Assembly (NCBI GenBank): GCA_965230045.1
Contig: OZ245940.1
Coordinates: forward strand, 4,154,001 to 4,218,000
From: G963662905 sp965230045
Lineage (GTDB): Bacteria; Bacteroidota; Bacteroidia; Bacteroidales; WRLA01
Length of the DNA: 64,000 nucleotides
Reading direction: 5' to 3'
The translations under genes and the position numbers were made by a program. Shown here in pieces: positions 8,244 to 18,048 of the stretch. Each line of letters begins with the position of its first letter. The first letter of the stretch is position 1. The notes under the pieces were generated by a model that saw only the letters and a program-made list of their open reading frames with translations, was not told where the DNA came from and did no database searches.

Positions 8244-10670
8244 CTACTCGGTCCGGATTGCATCTGCAGGATTTGAGGTTGCGGCATGATAAATATGCCA
8301 GCTGATGCTCAACATGGTTATCAGGAGGCTCAAGAGGCCGGAAATGAGGAACAAATCAATACTGATGGTGGTATGGCTGGCAAACTGATCGAGCCAATAG
8401 CTCAGGCTCAGCCAGGCAATGGGAACAGAAATCACAAAGGCTATCAGGATTAAAACAGCAAAATCACGATAAAGCAATTGGAAAACCTGACCGATTCCGG
8501 CACCCATCACTTTTCGGATCGCAATTTCGCGGGTTCTTTGCTCAGCCATAAATGAAGCCAGTCCCAGCAATCCAAGAAGAGCAATAAAAATAGAGAATAG
8601 GGTGGCAACATTGAATATCTGCGATAATTTTTGCTCTGATTGGTACATCTCACCAAGAGAATCGGAAAGGAAATCGTAATCGAAGGGATGCGATTTGTTA
8701 AAAACGTTCCATTTTTCCTCCACAAACTGAATGGTATTTTTGAGGTTTTTCCCATTGAGCCGGATGCTCACAAAAAATGTAGGTTGGCGCGACAGAAAAA
8801 TCACCAGCGGATCGACAGGATTATGCAGTGAAGAGTAGTTAAAATCCTTAACCACACCAATGACTTTTGTTTGTCGCTCAACATTTCCTTCGAGGTCGAT
8901 ACCAAAATCAATCCTTTTGCCTAGGGCATCATCATGCCAGCCCAGTTTTTTTGCTGCTGCTTCGTTGATGATTACAGCCTGAGTCAGGTCGGCGGCTTCG
9001 GGGCCGTTGCCTCGGAAATTCCTGCCTTTCAGAAGCTGGATATCATAGAGACCGAGGAAAGCGGTATCGGCCATAAAAAAGTTCAGGGCCAGTTCTTTCA
9101 TCCCGTCCTGCTGCTCTACGCGCATCACCACAATGGAGCGCAGATTGCCCGGCACGGAGCTGGAACTGCTCACACCTTCGATATTGGGATTTTGGAGCAG
9201 GATTTTATTGAATTCGGGCATCTTCCGGCGGAATGCAGTATCCTGAATGGTCGCAATTATGAGATTATCTTTTGAAAATCCCTGATCGGCTTCCTGGAAA
9301 TGATTCAGCTGCTTATTCACCACCAAGGTGCCAGTGATCATGACAATGGCAATAACAAACTGCAAAACCACCAGCACTTTCCTGAGGTTTCCGCTGCGCC
9401 CCCCTGTACTTTGCCGCCCTTTAAGCACTTCCACAGGCTGAAAAGACGCCAGGTAGAAGGCCGGATAAGTTCCCGCCAGCAAGCCCGTAAACAAGGTAAT
9501 ACCGAACATAATCAATATTACATCAAAGCTGTGCAGCAAGCCAAATTGCAGGTTTTTCCCCGACAAATGATTGAATTCCGGCAGCAGCAATTCCATGAGC
9601 AGAAGAGAGAGCAGGAAGGCAAAAAAGGCAATCAACACCGATTCGTTGAGAAACTGCCTTCGGATTTGCGCATTTACGGCACCGGCTACTTTACGCACAC
9701 CCACTTCTCGTGCCCGTCGCGATGAACGCGCTGTTGCCAGGTTCATATAATTGATGCTTGCCAGCGACAAAATAAAAACAACCACCAGGCTAAAAATCCA
9801 GATGTAGGCTTTATTCCCTTTCGGCAAATCGCTCGAAAGCGGGGCTCCATGATGCACATCCGCCAATGCCGTATAGCCTGCTTTGAAATCGGCATTAAGC
9901 TGATCACCAATACTTTTCATATATTTCTCATAGAAGGGATCAAATTTATCGGTGAGTGCGTTAATTTCCGCATTTTTATCAAGTTGGATATAAGTATAAA
10001 CACTCACATTCCAGAACCGCCCGGGCTCCATACTGTTAAACTCTTCCTCGCCACGCATTTCGGCGATGGTTGCAAGAGAGAGCAAACCTTTAAATTTCAA
10101 GTGCGAATTGCCCGGCAAATCTTCAATCACCCCGCTTACTTGAAAAGTCATGTCATTATCAACCCGAACCAATTCTCCAATTGGGTTTTTATCTCCAAAA
10201 AGTTTTTTCGCAAGACTTTCGCACAGCACCATAGTCCGTGGCTCGGTCAGGGCTTTTTCGGGATCGCCCAAAAGGAAAGGATGTGTAAACATTTCCAACA
10301 CAGAAGAATCCGTAAAATACACATCTGTTTCGTAAAATGACTGATCACCATATTCAAGCAACAAATCGCCTGTTCGGGCAAAACGCGTAAAATCAATCAC
10401 TTCAGGATATTCCAGCTTTAAGGCAGGTCCCATGGGCGCTGCTGTTACAGCAAAATCATCATGCTTGTCCCCTATTTTGAAATGCGACTCCAGCCTGTAA
10501 ATTTGCTTATGGTTTTCATGATGTTTATCAAATGAAAGCTCGTCCAGAATATAAAGGATCAAAAAGCCAGAAACCAGCAGACCGGAAACCAGTCCAAAAA
10601 TATTGAGCAGCGTATAAAACTTATTGCGTTTAAAATTACGCAGGGCGATAATGAAGTAATTCTTTAGCAT
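8244..10670 (-). CDS. ABC transporter permease, MacB/FtsX family
   Basis: This 808-residue inner-membrane protein has the duplicated MacB_PCD-FtsX layout usual in Bacteroidota. It starts with a TM helix near 20-42 and a periplasmic domain to about 280. Three TM helices (about 285-405) and a repeat-start helix near 430 follow, then a second periplasmic domain and a final three-helix FtsX block (about 690-800). The SRRAREVGVRKVAGA and EQRTREIAIRKVMGA motifs precede the FtsX blocks, as is typical. Such permeases pair with a MacB-like ATPase for lipoprotein or peptide export or mechanotransmission. No ATPase gene is in this window. It stands alone and is divergent from the lptF-like gene. Confidence 0.9.
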   Translation of the reverse strand: MLKNYFIIALRNFKRNKFYTLLNIFGLVSGLLVSGFLILYILDELSFDKHHENHKQIYRLESHFKIGDKHDDFAVTAAPMGPALKLEYPEVIDFTRFARTGDLLLEYGDQSFYETDVYFTDSSVLEMFTHPFLLGDPEKALTEPRTMVLCESLAKKLFGDKNPIGELVRVDNDMTFQVSGVIEDLPGNSHLKFKGLLSLATIAEMRGEEEFNSMEPGRFWNVSVYTYIQLDKNAEINALTDKFDPFYEKYMKSIGDQLNADFKAGYTALADVHHGAPLSSDLPKGNKAYIWIFSLVVVFILSLASINYMNLATARSSRRAREVGVRKVAGAVNAQIRRQFLNESVLIAFFAFLLSLLLMELLLPEFNHLSGKNLQFGLLHSFDVILIMFGITLFTGLLAGTYPAFYLASFQPVEVLKGRQSTGGRSGNLRKVLVVLQFVIAIVMITGTLVVNKQLNHFQEADQGFSKDNLIIATIQDTAFRRKMPEFNKILLQNPNIEGVSSSSSVPGNLRSIVVMRVEQQDGMKELALNFFMADTAFLGLYDIQLLKGRNFRGNGPEAADLTQAVIINEAAAKKLGWHDDALGKRIDFGIDLEGNVERQTKVIGVVKDFNYSSLHNPVDPLVIFLSRQPTFFVSIRLNGKNLKNTIQFVEEKWNVFNKSHPFDYDFLSDSLGEMYQSEQKLSQIFNVATLFSIFIALLGLLGLASFMAEQRTREIAIRKVMGAGIGQVFQLLYRDFAVLILIAFVISVPIAWLSLSYWLDQFASHTTISIDLFLISGLLSLLITMLSISWHIYHAATSNPADAIRTE

Positions 10671-10839
10671 ATCGGATAAATTAGATAGAAATCAAATAAC
10701 ACACATTATACCAAATTTCACAAGCATCTATAAAACAATCTTTTAAAAATAAATAAACGATCAAATCGGTCGCAAAAGATGTTCGTATGCACCCGACTGC
10801 TGTTCGGAATCGCACATTGAATTTAAAAATCATCAGCTT

Positions 10840-10873
10840 ATTGCCAGAATCAGGCATTTGATTTATATCTTTG
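10840..10873 (+). promoter_or_regulatory. Promoter of the lptF-glycosyltransferase operon
   Basis: TATCTTTG at 10866-10873 is a good -7 box, with ATTG at 10840-10843 as a weak -33 box 22 bp upstream. The predicted start site falls after 10878, which rules out the ATG at 10871 and supports translation from 10937. Confidence 0.5.
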
Positions 10874-10936
10874 CACATTGCTATCGGTTGTGTGCAATTT
10901 TTCCGCGTAAAACCGGAAACAGCTGAAAACGAAACT

Positions 10937-12379
10937 ATGGGCATAAAAAAAATATATCAGCTACTTTTGAGAAGCTACATCGGGCCATTAATGATGACCT
11001 TTTTTATTGCGCTTTTTATTTTGCTGATGCAGTTTTTATGGAAATATATTGATGACCTGGTCGGAAAAGGGCTGGAATGGTACATCATTGCCAAGTTATT
11101 ATTTTATGCAAGTTCTACTTTTGTGCCTTTGGCATTGCCCCTGGCCATTTTGCTCAGCAGCCTGATGACCTTTGGGAACCTGGGTGAGCATTACGAACTG
11201 GTTGCCATGAAAGCATCCGGGATCAGCCTGCGAAAAGCAATGATGCCATTGATTATCCTTTCCATTTTCATCAGCGGATTTGCCTTCTTTTTCTCGAACA
11301 ATGTATTGCCCGTAGCCAATTTAAAATTCAAGTCCCTGCTATACGACGTTAAAAAGCAAAAACTTGCCTTTAACTTAAAAGAAGGCATGTTCTATCATGG
11401 CATCCAAAATTTTGTGATACGGGTAGAACAAAAGGAAGAAGATGGCCGCACCATTCACGACGTAATGATTTACGACCATTCGGACAAAATGGGCAATGTA
11501 AAAGTTACCGTAGCGAAATCAGGGATTATGGAAATGTCGCCCGATCAGCAATCCATTATTTTTCAATTGTTTGACGGATATTCTTATGAAGAAAAGTTTG
11601 ACCAGAAAGGCTACCGGTATTCCAGGCCACATCAACGGATAAAATTCAAGGAGCAATACAAGCGTTTCAACCTAAATGATTTCGAGCTCAAACGTACCGA
11701 TGAGGATTTGTTCAAAAACAACTACCAGATGCTCAATCTGGAACAATTGAGCAATGCAGTAGATTCTTTAAAAGAAAAATTGGAACGCCGACAAATTACT
11801 CATGCCCAATCGCTTGGCAAACGTTTTTATTATTTGTCGCGCATGGATTCGGCACTGATTCCGGAGCGCGACACCAATATCCGTTTTGACAGTACAATTT
11901 TAGAAGCATTCCCTCCTGAAAACCGAGAAAAGGACATCCAAATGGCCCTCCAGGCTTCACGGAATATTTCTGAGAACCTGGGGCATACCATTCGCGATCA
12001 TGATGGCCGCGACAAACTGATCCGCAAGCATTATGTGGTCTGGCACAAAAAATTCACGCTTTCCATCGCCTGTTTCATATTGTTTTTTGTGGGCGCACCC
12101 TTAGGAGCGATTATACGAAAAGGAGGACTGGGCTTCCCGGTTGTAATTTCTACCTTCTTTTTTGTGCTCTATCATATTTTAAGCATGACCGGAGAAAAAT
12201 ATGCCAAAGCAGGCACATTGCCGATTTATCAAGGCATGTGGATTGCATCTCTGGTTTTTCTGCCTATCGGGATATTCCTGACCATCAAAGCAACCAGCGA
12301 CAGCCCGCTATTTGATATGGAAGCTTATACAAAATTTTTCCAACGAATCTTCAACCGAAAAAGCCATCATAAAGAATGA
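10937..12379 (+). CDS. LptF/LptG family permease
   Basis: This 480-residue protein is of the YjgP/YjgQ family. In the Lpt machine such permeases extract lipopolysaccharide from the inner membrane and pass it to the periplasmic bridge. TM helices are visible near 15-40, 50-75 and 95-125, and again in the last 100 residues (KFTLSIACFILFF and after). A periplasmic beta-jellyroll-like region lies between, with a charged insert near 240-330. The ATG at 10937 is chosen because the promoter -7 box covers an upstream ATG at 10871. The stop overlaps the next start as ATGA, so it is coupled to two glycosyltransferases, in line with a surface-glycan role. Confidence 0.9.
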   Translation: MGIKKIYQLLLRSYIGPLMMTFFIALFILLMQFLWKYIDDLVGKGLEWYIIAKLLFYASSTFVPLALPLAILLSSLMTFGNLGEHYELVAMKASGISLRKAMMPLIILSIFISGFAFFFSNNVLPVANLKFKSLLYDVKKQKLAFNLKEGMFYHGIQNFVIRVEQKEEDGRTIHDVMIYDHSDKMGNVKVTVAKSGIMEMSPDQQSIIFQLFDGYSYEEKFDQKGYRYSRPHQRIKFKEQYKRFNLNDFELKRTDEDLFKNNYQMLNLEQLSNAVDSLKEKLERRQITHAQSLGKRFYYLSRMDSALIPERDTNIRFDSTILEAFPPENREKDIQMALQASRNISENLGHTIRDHDGRDKLIRKHYVVWHKKFTLSIACFILFFVGAPLGAIIRKGGLGFPVVISTFFFVLYHILSMTGEKYAKAGTLPIYQGMWIASLVFLPIGIFLTIKATSDSPLFDMEAYTKFFQRIFNRKSHHKE

Positions 12380-13575
12380 AATTTTTGTTTCTGTGCAACA
12401 AATCGCCATGGCCTTCCAGCGAAGGTGGCCCCATTGCCATGAATGCCCTCATCAGCGGACTGGCAGAAGCCGGGCACAGTATCCATGTGGTTGCCGTCAG
12501 TTCCAATAAGTTCAAAGGAAACCCCAAGGCAATTCCAGAGAACATCCGCCATGCCATTACATTTGAAGATATTTTTATCGACCTGAGCATCAAACCATTG
12601 CCTGCATTTTTAAACCTTTTTAGCCAGGAGTCATATCATGTTCAGCGCTTTATCAGCCGCAATATGCAAAACCGCCTCAGGGAAATCTTAAAAAACGAAA
12701 CTTTTGACCTTATCCAACTGGAAACCATTTATATGGCACCGTATCTGCGCTGCATACGCGAATACTCCTCCGCTCCGGTGGTACTGCGTGCACATAATAT
12801 TGAACACCTCATCTGGAAAAGAGTAGCCGACAGCAGCAGAAACCCTTTAAAAAAATTCTATCTGAACCACCTCGCGCGTACGCTCGAAAATTACGAAATG
12901 CGGATTATCAATGAGTTTAATGGCATCGCAACAATCACCTCACGCGATGCGAATTTTTTCAGGGACCATGATTGCAATGTGCCTATGACCGACATTACAT
13001 TTGGCGTCAACCAGCAATGGCTCGATCGCTGCAAAGGTGAAAATACTCCCGAAAAACTTTCATTTTTTCATATTGGCAGCATGGACTGGATTCCAAACCA
13101 GGAAGGGCTGAAATGGTTTCTTGAGGAGGTATGGAATGATTTTGCAAGCAAAAACCCCGGAATAAAATTCTACCTTGCAGGGCGCAATATGCCGGAATGG
13201 CTGCTTAACAGAAAACAAGAAGGCCTTGAGGTTGTGGGCGAAGTAGATGATGCCATGGAGTTTATTTGTTCCCATTCGGCAATGATCGTACCCTTGCTCA
13301 GCGGAAGCGGCATACGCATCAAAATAATTGAAGCACTAGCATGTTCCCGGGCTGTAATCACAACGGAAATCGGGGCAGAAGGCATACAATATACGCATGG
13401 TGAAAACATCCTGATTGCCAATACACCTGAAGAATTCCTTTCGGCAATGCAGCAATGCGTTGATAAAAAAGGATATACACAGGATTTGGGAATTGCCGGA
13501 CGCAAATTAATAGAAGAAGAACATTTTGGCGAGCGCATCATCGACCGGCTGATCAAGTTTTACCATCAACTCTAA
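12376..13575 (+). CDS. Glycosyltransferase family 4-like protein
   Basis: This 399-residue protein has the GT-B two-domain layout. The N-terminal acceptor domain opens with the SEGGPIAMNALISGL loop that usually contacts donor phosphates. The C-terminal nucleotide-sugar domain carries LSGSGIRIKIIEALACSRAVI followed by GAEGI, the usual glycine-rich and E-x7-E-like donor-binding region of family 4. It starts inside the lptF stop (ATGA overlap), so translation is coupled. It probably adds a sugar to lipopolysaccharide or another envelope glycan at the cytoplasmic face. Donor and acceptor cannot be read from sequence. Confidence 0.85.
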   Translation: MKFLFLCNKSPWPSSEGGPIAMNALISGLAEAGHSIHVVAVSSNKFKGNPKAIPENIRHAITFEDIFIDLSIKPLPAFLNLFSQESYHVQRFISRNMQNRLREILKNETFDLIQLETIYMAPYLRCIREYSSAPVVLRAHNIEHLIWKRVADSSRNPLKKFYLNHLARTLENYEMRIINEFNGIATITSRDANFFRDHDCNVPMTDITFGVNQQWLDRCKGENTPEKLSFFHIGSMDWIPNQEGLKWFLEEVWNDFASKNPGIKFYLAGRNMPEWLLNRKQEGLEVVGEVDDAMEFICSHSAMIVPLLSGSGIRIKIIEALACSRAVITTEIGAEGIQYTHGENILIANTPEEFLSAMQQCVDKKGYTQDLGIAGRKLIEEEHFGERIIDRLIKFYHQL

Positions 13576-13584
13576 ACATGCTTC

Positions 13585-14763
13585 GTGAAAGATAAACTAA
13601 TTGTCATACTGCCACGTGTACCCTACCCCCTTGAGAAAGGCGACAAATTGAGGGCTTTTCATCAACTGCGCTTTTTAGCAATGGAATTCCGGATTTATCT
13701 TTTTGCGCTTCATCACGGAAAATTAAACGAAAAAGAAGCCCGCCAAAAACTGGAACCCTATTGCGAGGAGCTGCATATTATCCGCAGGAACAAAGTGGAA
13801 ATTGCTTTTCATATGTTCAAAGCCTGGATAAAAGGGCTACCGGTTCAAACCGGATATTTTGTTACAGCACGGGCCAAACGGATTCTTAAGGCAAAAGCAG
13901 CGGCCGTCAAAGCCCCTTATGTTTATTGCCAGTTAATTAGAACAGCAGAGCTGGCAAAGCAAATCCCCGGCATAAAAACAATTGATTATCAAGATGTTTT
14001 CTCAAAAGGCGTGGAGCGCAGGCTACAAAATGCCCCCTGGTGGCTCAGGCCTGTTTTTGTCTCTGAAACAAGGCAGCTGAAGCGCTATGAACACCACATT
14101 TTTGAGATATTTGATCAAAAAACCATTATCAGCAAACCCGACAGAGATCTGATCCCACACCCCGAAAAGGAAAAAATCCACATAATCCCCAACGGTGTTG
14201 ATCACGATTTTTTCACTGCCGACAATGAGGTGCAGAAAGATACAGATCTGGTTTTCACCGGAAATATGAGTTATCCGCCCAATGTGCGTTCGGCAGAGTT
14301 TCTCGCCAATGAAATCCTGCCCCTGGTACACAAAAAGAAGCCCGGAGCAAAACTCATGCTGGCAGGCGCGTCACCCCACAGCAGGGTGCAGGCACTGCAA
14401 TCGGACTTTGTAGAAGTTACCGGCTGGATGGACGACATCCGTGAGGCATACAACCGAAGCAAAATATTCATCGCGCCCATGCAAATCGGTACCGGCCTGC
14501 AAAACAAACTACTGGAAGCCATGAGTATGGGCTTGCCTTCCATCACATCCGATCTGGCCAATGATGCACTTATGGCCAAAGATGGCAAAGATATCCTGAT
14601 CGGAACCCATGCACAATCGTACGCAGACCATATCATTAAACTGCTTGATGACGAGGGTTTTGCGAATAAAATTGCCCAAAACGGAAATCAATTCGTCAGA
14701 AGCAGCTACGACTGGGAAGAAGCCAGCATGAAACTGGCTGCCATCATCAGGCAAAAAATCTGA
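13585..14763 (+). CDS. Glycosyltransferase (GT4-like, Stp1/TIGR03087-like)
   Basis: This 392-residue GT-B protein starts at GTG (13585). The nearby ATG at 13578 is out of frame. It opens with LPRVPYPLEKGDKLRAFHQL, close to the sugar-transferase group seen in exopolysaccharide clusters. The donor domain has NGVDHDFF, FTGNMSYPPNV, then MQIGTGLQNKLLEAMSMGLP, the E-rich donor-binding motif. It lies 9 bp behind another glycosyltransferase and is likely in the same operon as the lptF-like gene. The two enzymes are only distantly similar, so they probably catalyse different steps of one surface glycan. Confidence 0.82.
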   Translation: MKDKLIVILPRVPYPLEKGDKLRAFHQLRFLAMEFRIYLFALHHGKLNEKEARQKLEPYCEELHIIRRNKVEIAFHMFKAWIKGLPVQTGYFVTARAKRILKAKAAAVKAPYVYCQLIRTAELAKQIPGIKTIDYQDVFSKGVERRLQNAPWWLRPVFVSETRQLKRYEHHIFEIFDQKTIISKPDRDLIPHPEKEKIHIIPNGVDHDFFTADNEVQKDTDLVFTGNMSYPPNVRSAEFLANEILPLVHKKKPGAKLMLAGASPHSRVQALQSDFVEVTGWMDDIREAYNRSKIFIAPMQIGTGLQNKLLEAMSMGLPSITSDLANDALMAKDGKDILIGTHAQSYADHIIKLLDDEGFANKIAQNGNQFVRSSYDWEEASMKLAAIIRQKI

Positions 14764-14816
14764 AACAAAAGGTTTTAGCTTCCGTAGAAGGAAAAGCTGA
14801 TAAAAAAACCTTCGGT

Positions 14817-16649
14817 ATGGAGCTTAAACCCACCTTCACTGTTGATAGCGAAAAATGTGTTAACTGCCACGCATGTATTTCTGTATGTCCGGTAAAATTC
14901 TGCAATGATGCCAGTGGCGATCATGTAACTGTAAATCCCAGTATGTGCATTGGCTGCGGCAATTGTGTTGATGCCTGCACACATGATGCCCGTATCTATA
15001 CCGACGACCGCATGGCTTTTGAAAATGCACTGTCACGCCACGACAGCCTGATCGCAATCGTTGCGCCCGCAGTTGCTGCCAGTTTTCCTGACAACTATCT
15101 GAGGATAAACGGTTTTTTAAAAGCAATCGGCATTGAGGCAATATTTGATGTTAGTTTTGGCGCAGAACTTACTATTAAATCCTATCTGGAATATATCCGC
15201 GCCCAAAAACCTGATTGTGTAATTGCCCAACCTTGTCCGGCCCTGGTTTCCTACATTCAAATATACCAGCCCCAGCTCCTGCCCTATTTGGCTCCGGCAG
15301 ACAGTCCTATGGTGCATACAGCAAAAATGATCCGCGAATTTTACCCCCAATACAGCCACCACAGGATTGTTGCCATTTCGCCATGTTTGGCCAAAACCCG
15401 AGAATTCAACGAAACCGGAAGCATTGATTTTAACCTCACCATGCTGAGTTTAGACCAAATGATCCATAACCGGGTCCAGTCGTTACTTGAATATCCGGAG
15501 ACTGAATTTGACAATGCACCAGCTGAGCGCGCCGTGCTTTTTTCATCGCCGGGAGGTTTGATGCGCACCCTGGAACGGGAAGCCCCGGAACTGGTCAGCA
15601 GCGTGCGGAAAATAGAAGGCACCGAACACATCTATGATTATCTGGAAAAACTGGACAAACAAGTGCAGGCAGGAAGGGCGCCGGCATTGATCGATTGCCT
15701 GAGCTGCTCTCTGGGATGTAACGGAGGCCCCGGAACGCCCAACCGCGATAAATCTCCTGATGAAATTGAATATTATGTCGAAAAACGTAAAAAGGAGATG
15801 ATGAAAAAATACACGCAAAACAAAAGCGGCATCAGCAAATGGATGGGCAGGAAAAAACTCAAAAACACACTGAACCGTTATTGGAAAAAAGGCTTGTATA
15901 ACCGAAACTATCGCGATCTTTCTCAAAATAACATCATCAGAAAGCCCACAGCTGCGCAGATTAATGAGATTTATCAGTCTATGAACAAATTTTCCCCTGC
16001 CGATCATTATAACTGTTCCTCATGCGGTTACGGAAACTGCGAAGATATGGCCATTGCCATTTTTAACGGGCTGAACCGCAAAGAAAACTGCCATCACTAT
16101 TTGCAGGATTCGCTTCAAGACATCAGCAAGGATATTTCCTCATCCATCAATCAGATCGATGGCCGGCTGGAAGACATAAACAAACTGATTGCCGAAAATG
16201 CCGGAATGGCCGAACAAGTTGAAAATCAGTTCAAACAAATTGTCGATAGTGTTAACAATGACATGAATGTGCTCAACGAGTTTGTGCATATCGTTGAAAC
16301 CATTAAAGCCATATCAAAACAAACAAACTTACTGGCACTTAATGCGGCCGTGGAAGCTGCCCGGGCCGGTGAAGCCGGAAAAGGGTTTGCTGTTGTGGCA
16401 AAAGAAGTCAAAAAGCTGGCCGAAAATTCAGGCCGCGAAGCCATCAAAATTATTCCACATTTGGATAAAATGAAAGAAGTTTTGATACAAATCACGGAAC
16501 GCATCAATTCCGTTTCGGAAGAAGTCAAAAAAACCAACAAGCTTTCCAGTGAAGCCTCATTCAGCGTTAAAGAAGTTACACGTGCAACATCCAGCCTTAA
16601 CCAAAAGGCACGGAACTTTTCAGATAATGGCCATTTGAGTAACTTTTAA
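14817..16649 (+). CDS. Ferredoxin-[FeFe]-hydrogenase-like-methyl-accepting domain fusion (sensory hydrogenase-like)
   Basis: This 610-residue soluble protein carries two [4Fe-4S] motifs (Cys14-17-20-24 and Cys44-47-50-54). A [FeFe]-hydrogenase large-subunit domain follows (about 65-310), then a further Cys-rich Fe-S domain (about 398-430, CSSCGYGNC) and a chemotaxis-receptor signalling domain (about 450-600, with the conserved hairpin QTNLLALNAAVEAARAGEAG). All four H-cluster cysteine ligands can be placed: Cys140 (QPCP), Cys190 (SPCLAK), Cys297 and Cys301 (CSLGC). The extra cysteine of the classical TSCCP motif, used in proton transfer, is Pro139 here. No TM segment is visible. It is probably a redox or H2 sensor. 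No HydEFG maturase or CheA gene lies in the window. Confidence 0.85.
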   Translation: MELKPTFTVDSEKCVNCHACISVCPVKFCNDASGDHVTVNPSMCIGCGNCVDACTHDARIYTDDRMAFENALSRHDSLIAIVAPAVAASFPDNYLRINGFLKAIGIEAIFDVSFGAELTIKSYLEYIRAQKPDCVIAQPCPALVSYIQIYQPQLLPYLAPADSPMVHTAKMIREFYPQYSHHRIVAISPCLAKTREFNETGSIDFNLTMLSLDQMIHNRVQSLLEYPETEFDNAPAERAVLFSSPGGLMRTLEREAPELVSSVRKIEGTEHIYDYLEKLDKQVQAGRAPALIDCLSCSLGCNGGPGTPNRDKSPDEIEYYVEKRKKEMMKKYTQNKSGISKWMGRKKLKNTLNRYWKKGLYNRNYRDLSQNNIIRKPTAAQINEIYQSMNKFSPADHYNCSSCGYGNCEDMAIAIFNGLNRKENCHHYLQDSLQDISKDISSSINQIDGRLEDINKLIAENAGMAEQVENQFKQIVDSVNNDMNVLNEFVHIVETIKAISKQTNLLALNAAVEAARAGEAGKGFAVVAKEVKKLAENSGREAIKIIPHLDKMKEVLIQITERINSVSEEVKKTNKLSSEASFSVKEVTRATSSLNQKARNFSDNGHLSNF

Positions 16650-16752
16650 TTTCGGCCCGGATTTCGTCTGTAGCGCTCACCTTAGGGCTTGATGCTCAAA
16701 ATAAAGACAGAAGTAATCCTGCTTTTGCTACTTTTGCAGCAAATTTTATTCA

Positions 16753-18048
16753 ATGGGAAAAGAAAAAAAGCTGTTGGTGGTCAATCTGGGCTGCTCCAAA
16801 AACCTGGTTGATTCAGAAGTTATAATGCGTCAAGCAGAATTATCGGGCATTGATGTTCGTTTTGAAAGCGCTGAAGAAGGGGTTGATGCCGTTTTGATCA
16901 ACACCTGTGGCTTTATCGCCGATGCCAAGGAGGAATCCATTGATACTATTATGAATTTCGCCGAAGCCAAAACCGAAGGCATGATTGGCAAACTTTTCGT
17001 TATGGGCTGCCTCAGCCAGCGTTACCGCGATGTACTGACGCAAGAAATACCCGAAGTGGATGCCTTTTTTGGTGTTGATGAATTTAAAAATGTTGTTCAA
17101 GCCCTTGATGGCAAATGGCAAGCTGACAAAACCCACGAACGCTGCCTGACCACGCCCCCACATTATGCCTATTTAAAAATTGCAGAAGGCTGCGACCGCA
17201 AATGCTCCTTTTGTGCTATTCCCATGATACGGGGAAAACATATTTCACGCAGCATGGAAGACATCCTCAAAGAAGCCGAATATCTTTCGAATCAAGGCGT
17301 TAAGGAACTCATCCTCATCAGCCAGGATCTTACATATTATGGTGTTGACCTGTATAAAAAACAAATGCTCACCGAATTGGTACGCCGCCTTTCCGACAGC
17401 AATTTATTTGAATGGATCCGCCTGCATTACACTTACCCTACTGCTTTTCCGCTCGATTTGCTTGATTTGATGCGCGAAAGGGAAAACATTTGCAACTACA
17501 TTGATATTCCCCTGCAGCACATCAGCACCAAAATCCTGAAAAGCATGAAACGCGGAATTGACAAGCAGGGAACGGAGCAGCTCATGAGAGCATTCCGCGA
17601 TAAACTCCCCGGCGCGGCAGTACGCACGGCTTTTATTGTTGGCTATCCCGGCGAAACGGAAAAAGAATTTAATGAACTCAAAAATTTTATCTCCGAGAGT
17701 AATTTTGAACGTGTGGGCATTTTTCTTTATTCGGAAGAAGAAAATACCAGCGCGGCTCTTTTAAAAGATGATGTTCCGCAAGATATTAAAGAAGAGCGCA
17801 TGGAAGAAATCATGGAGCTCCAGCAGGAAATATCGCTCAAACTCAACCAGCAAAAAGTTGGGCTTACATTAAAATGCCTTATTGACCGCAAAGAAGGGGA
17901 TTTTTATGTAGGACGTACGGAATACGACAGCCCGGAAGTAGATAATGAGGTGCTGATATTAGGTAAAGACATCGAAATCGGCTCCTTTTACAACATAAAG
18001 ATCACCAAAGCCGACTTTTTCGATATTTTCGGAGAAAAAGCAGGTTAA
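16753..18048 (+). CDS. rimO: Ribosomal protein S12 methylthiotransferase RimO
   Basis: This 431-residue enzyme adds a methylthio group to the conserved aspartate of ribosomal protein S12, using radical SAM chemistry. The N-terminal UPF0004 domain holds the second cluster cysteines (GCSKN, NTCGF, GCLSQR). The radical-SAM motif is Cys147-x3-Cys151-x2-Cys154. A TRAM domain ends the protein. LGCSKNLVDSE at the start distinguishes RimO from MiaB. A TACTTTTG -7 box at 16729-16736 lies very close to the ATG, giving a short leader. The stop overlaps the convergent AMP nucleosidase stop by 4 bp. Confidence 0.95.
   Translation: MGKEKKLLVVNLGCSKNLVDSEVIMRQAELSGIDVRFESAEEGVDAVLINTCGFIADAKEESIDTIMNFAEAKTEGMIGKLFVMGCLSQRYRDVLTQEIPEVDAFFGVDEFKNVVQALDGKWQADKTHERCLTTPPHYAYLKIAEGCDRKCSFCAIPMIRGKHISRSMEDILKEAEYLSNQGVKELILISQDLTYYGVDLYKKQMLTELVRRLSDSNLFEWIRLHYTYPTAFPLDLLDLMRERENICNYIDIPLQHISTKILKSMKRGIDKQGTEQLMRAFRDKLPGAAVRTAFIVGYPGETEKEFNELKNFISESNFERVGIFLYSEEENTSAALLKDDVPQDIKEERMEEIMELQQEISLKLNQQKVGLTLKCLIDRKEGDFYVGRTEYDSPEVDNEVLILGKDIEIGSFYNIKITKADFFDIFGEKAG

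Noticed and set aside
9300..10340. Plus-strand ORFs of 141 and 163 codons
   Set aside because: They are antisense to the ABC permease and His/Gln-rich, as expected from the opposite strand.
10681..10944. 87-codon minus-strand ORF
   Set aside because: It covers the promoter and start of the lptF-like gene and has no recognisable motif.
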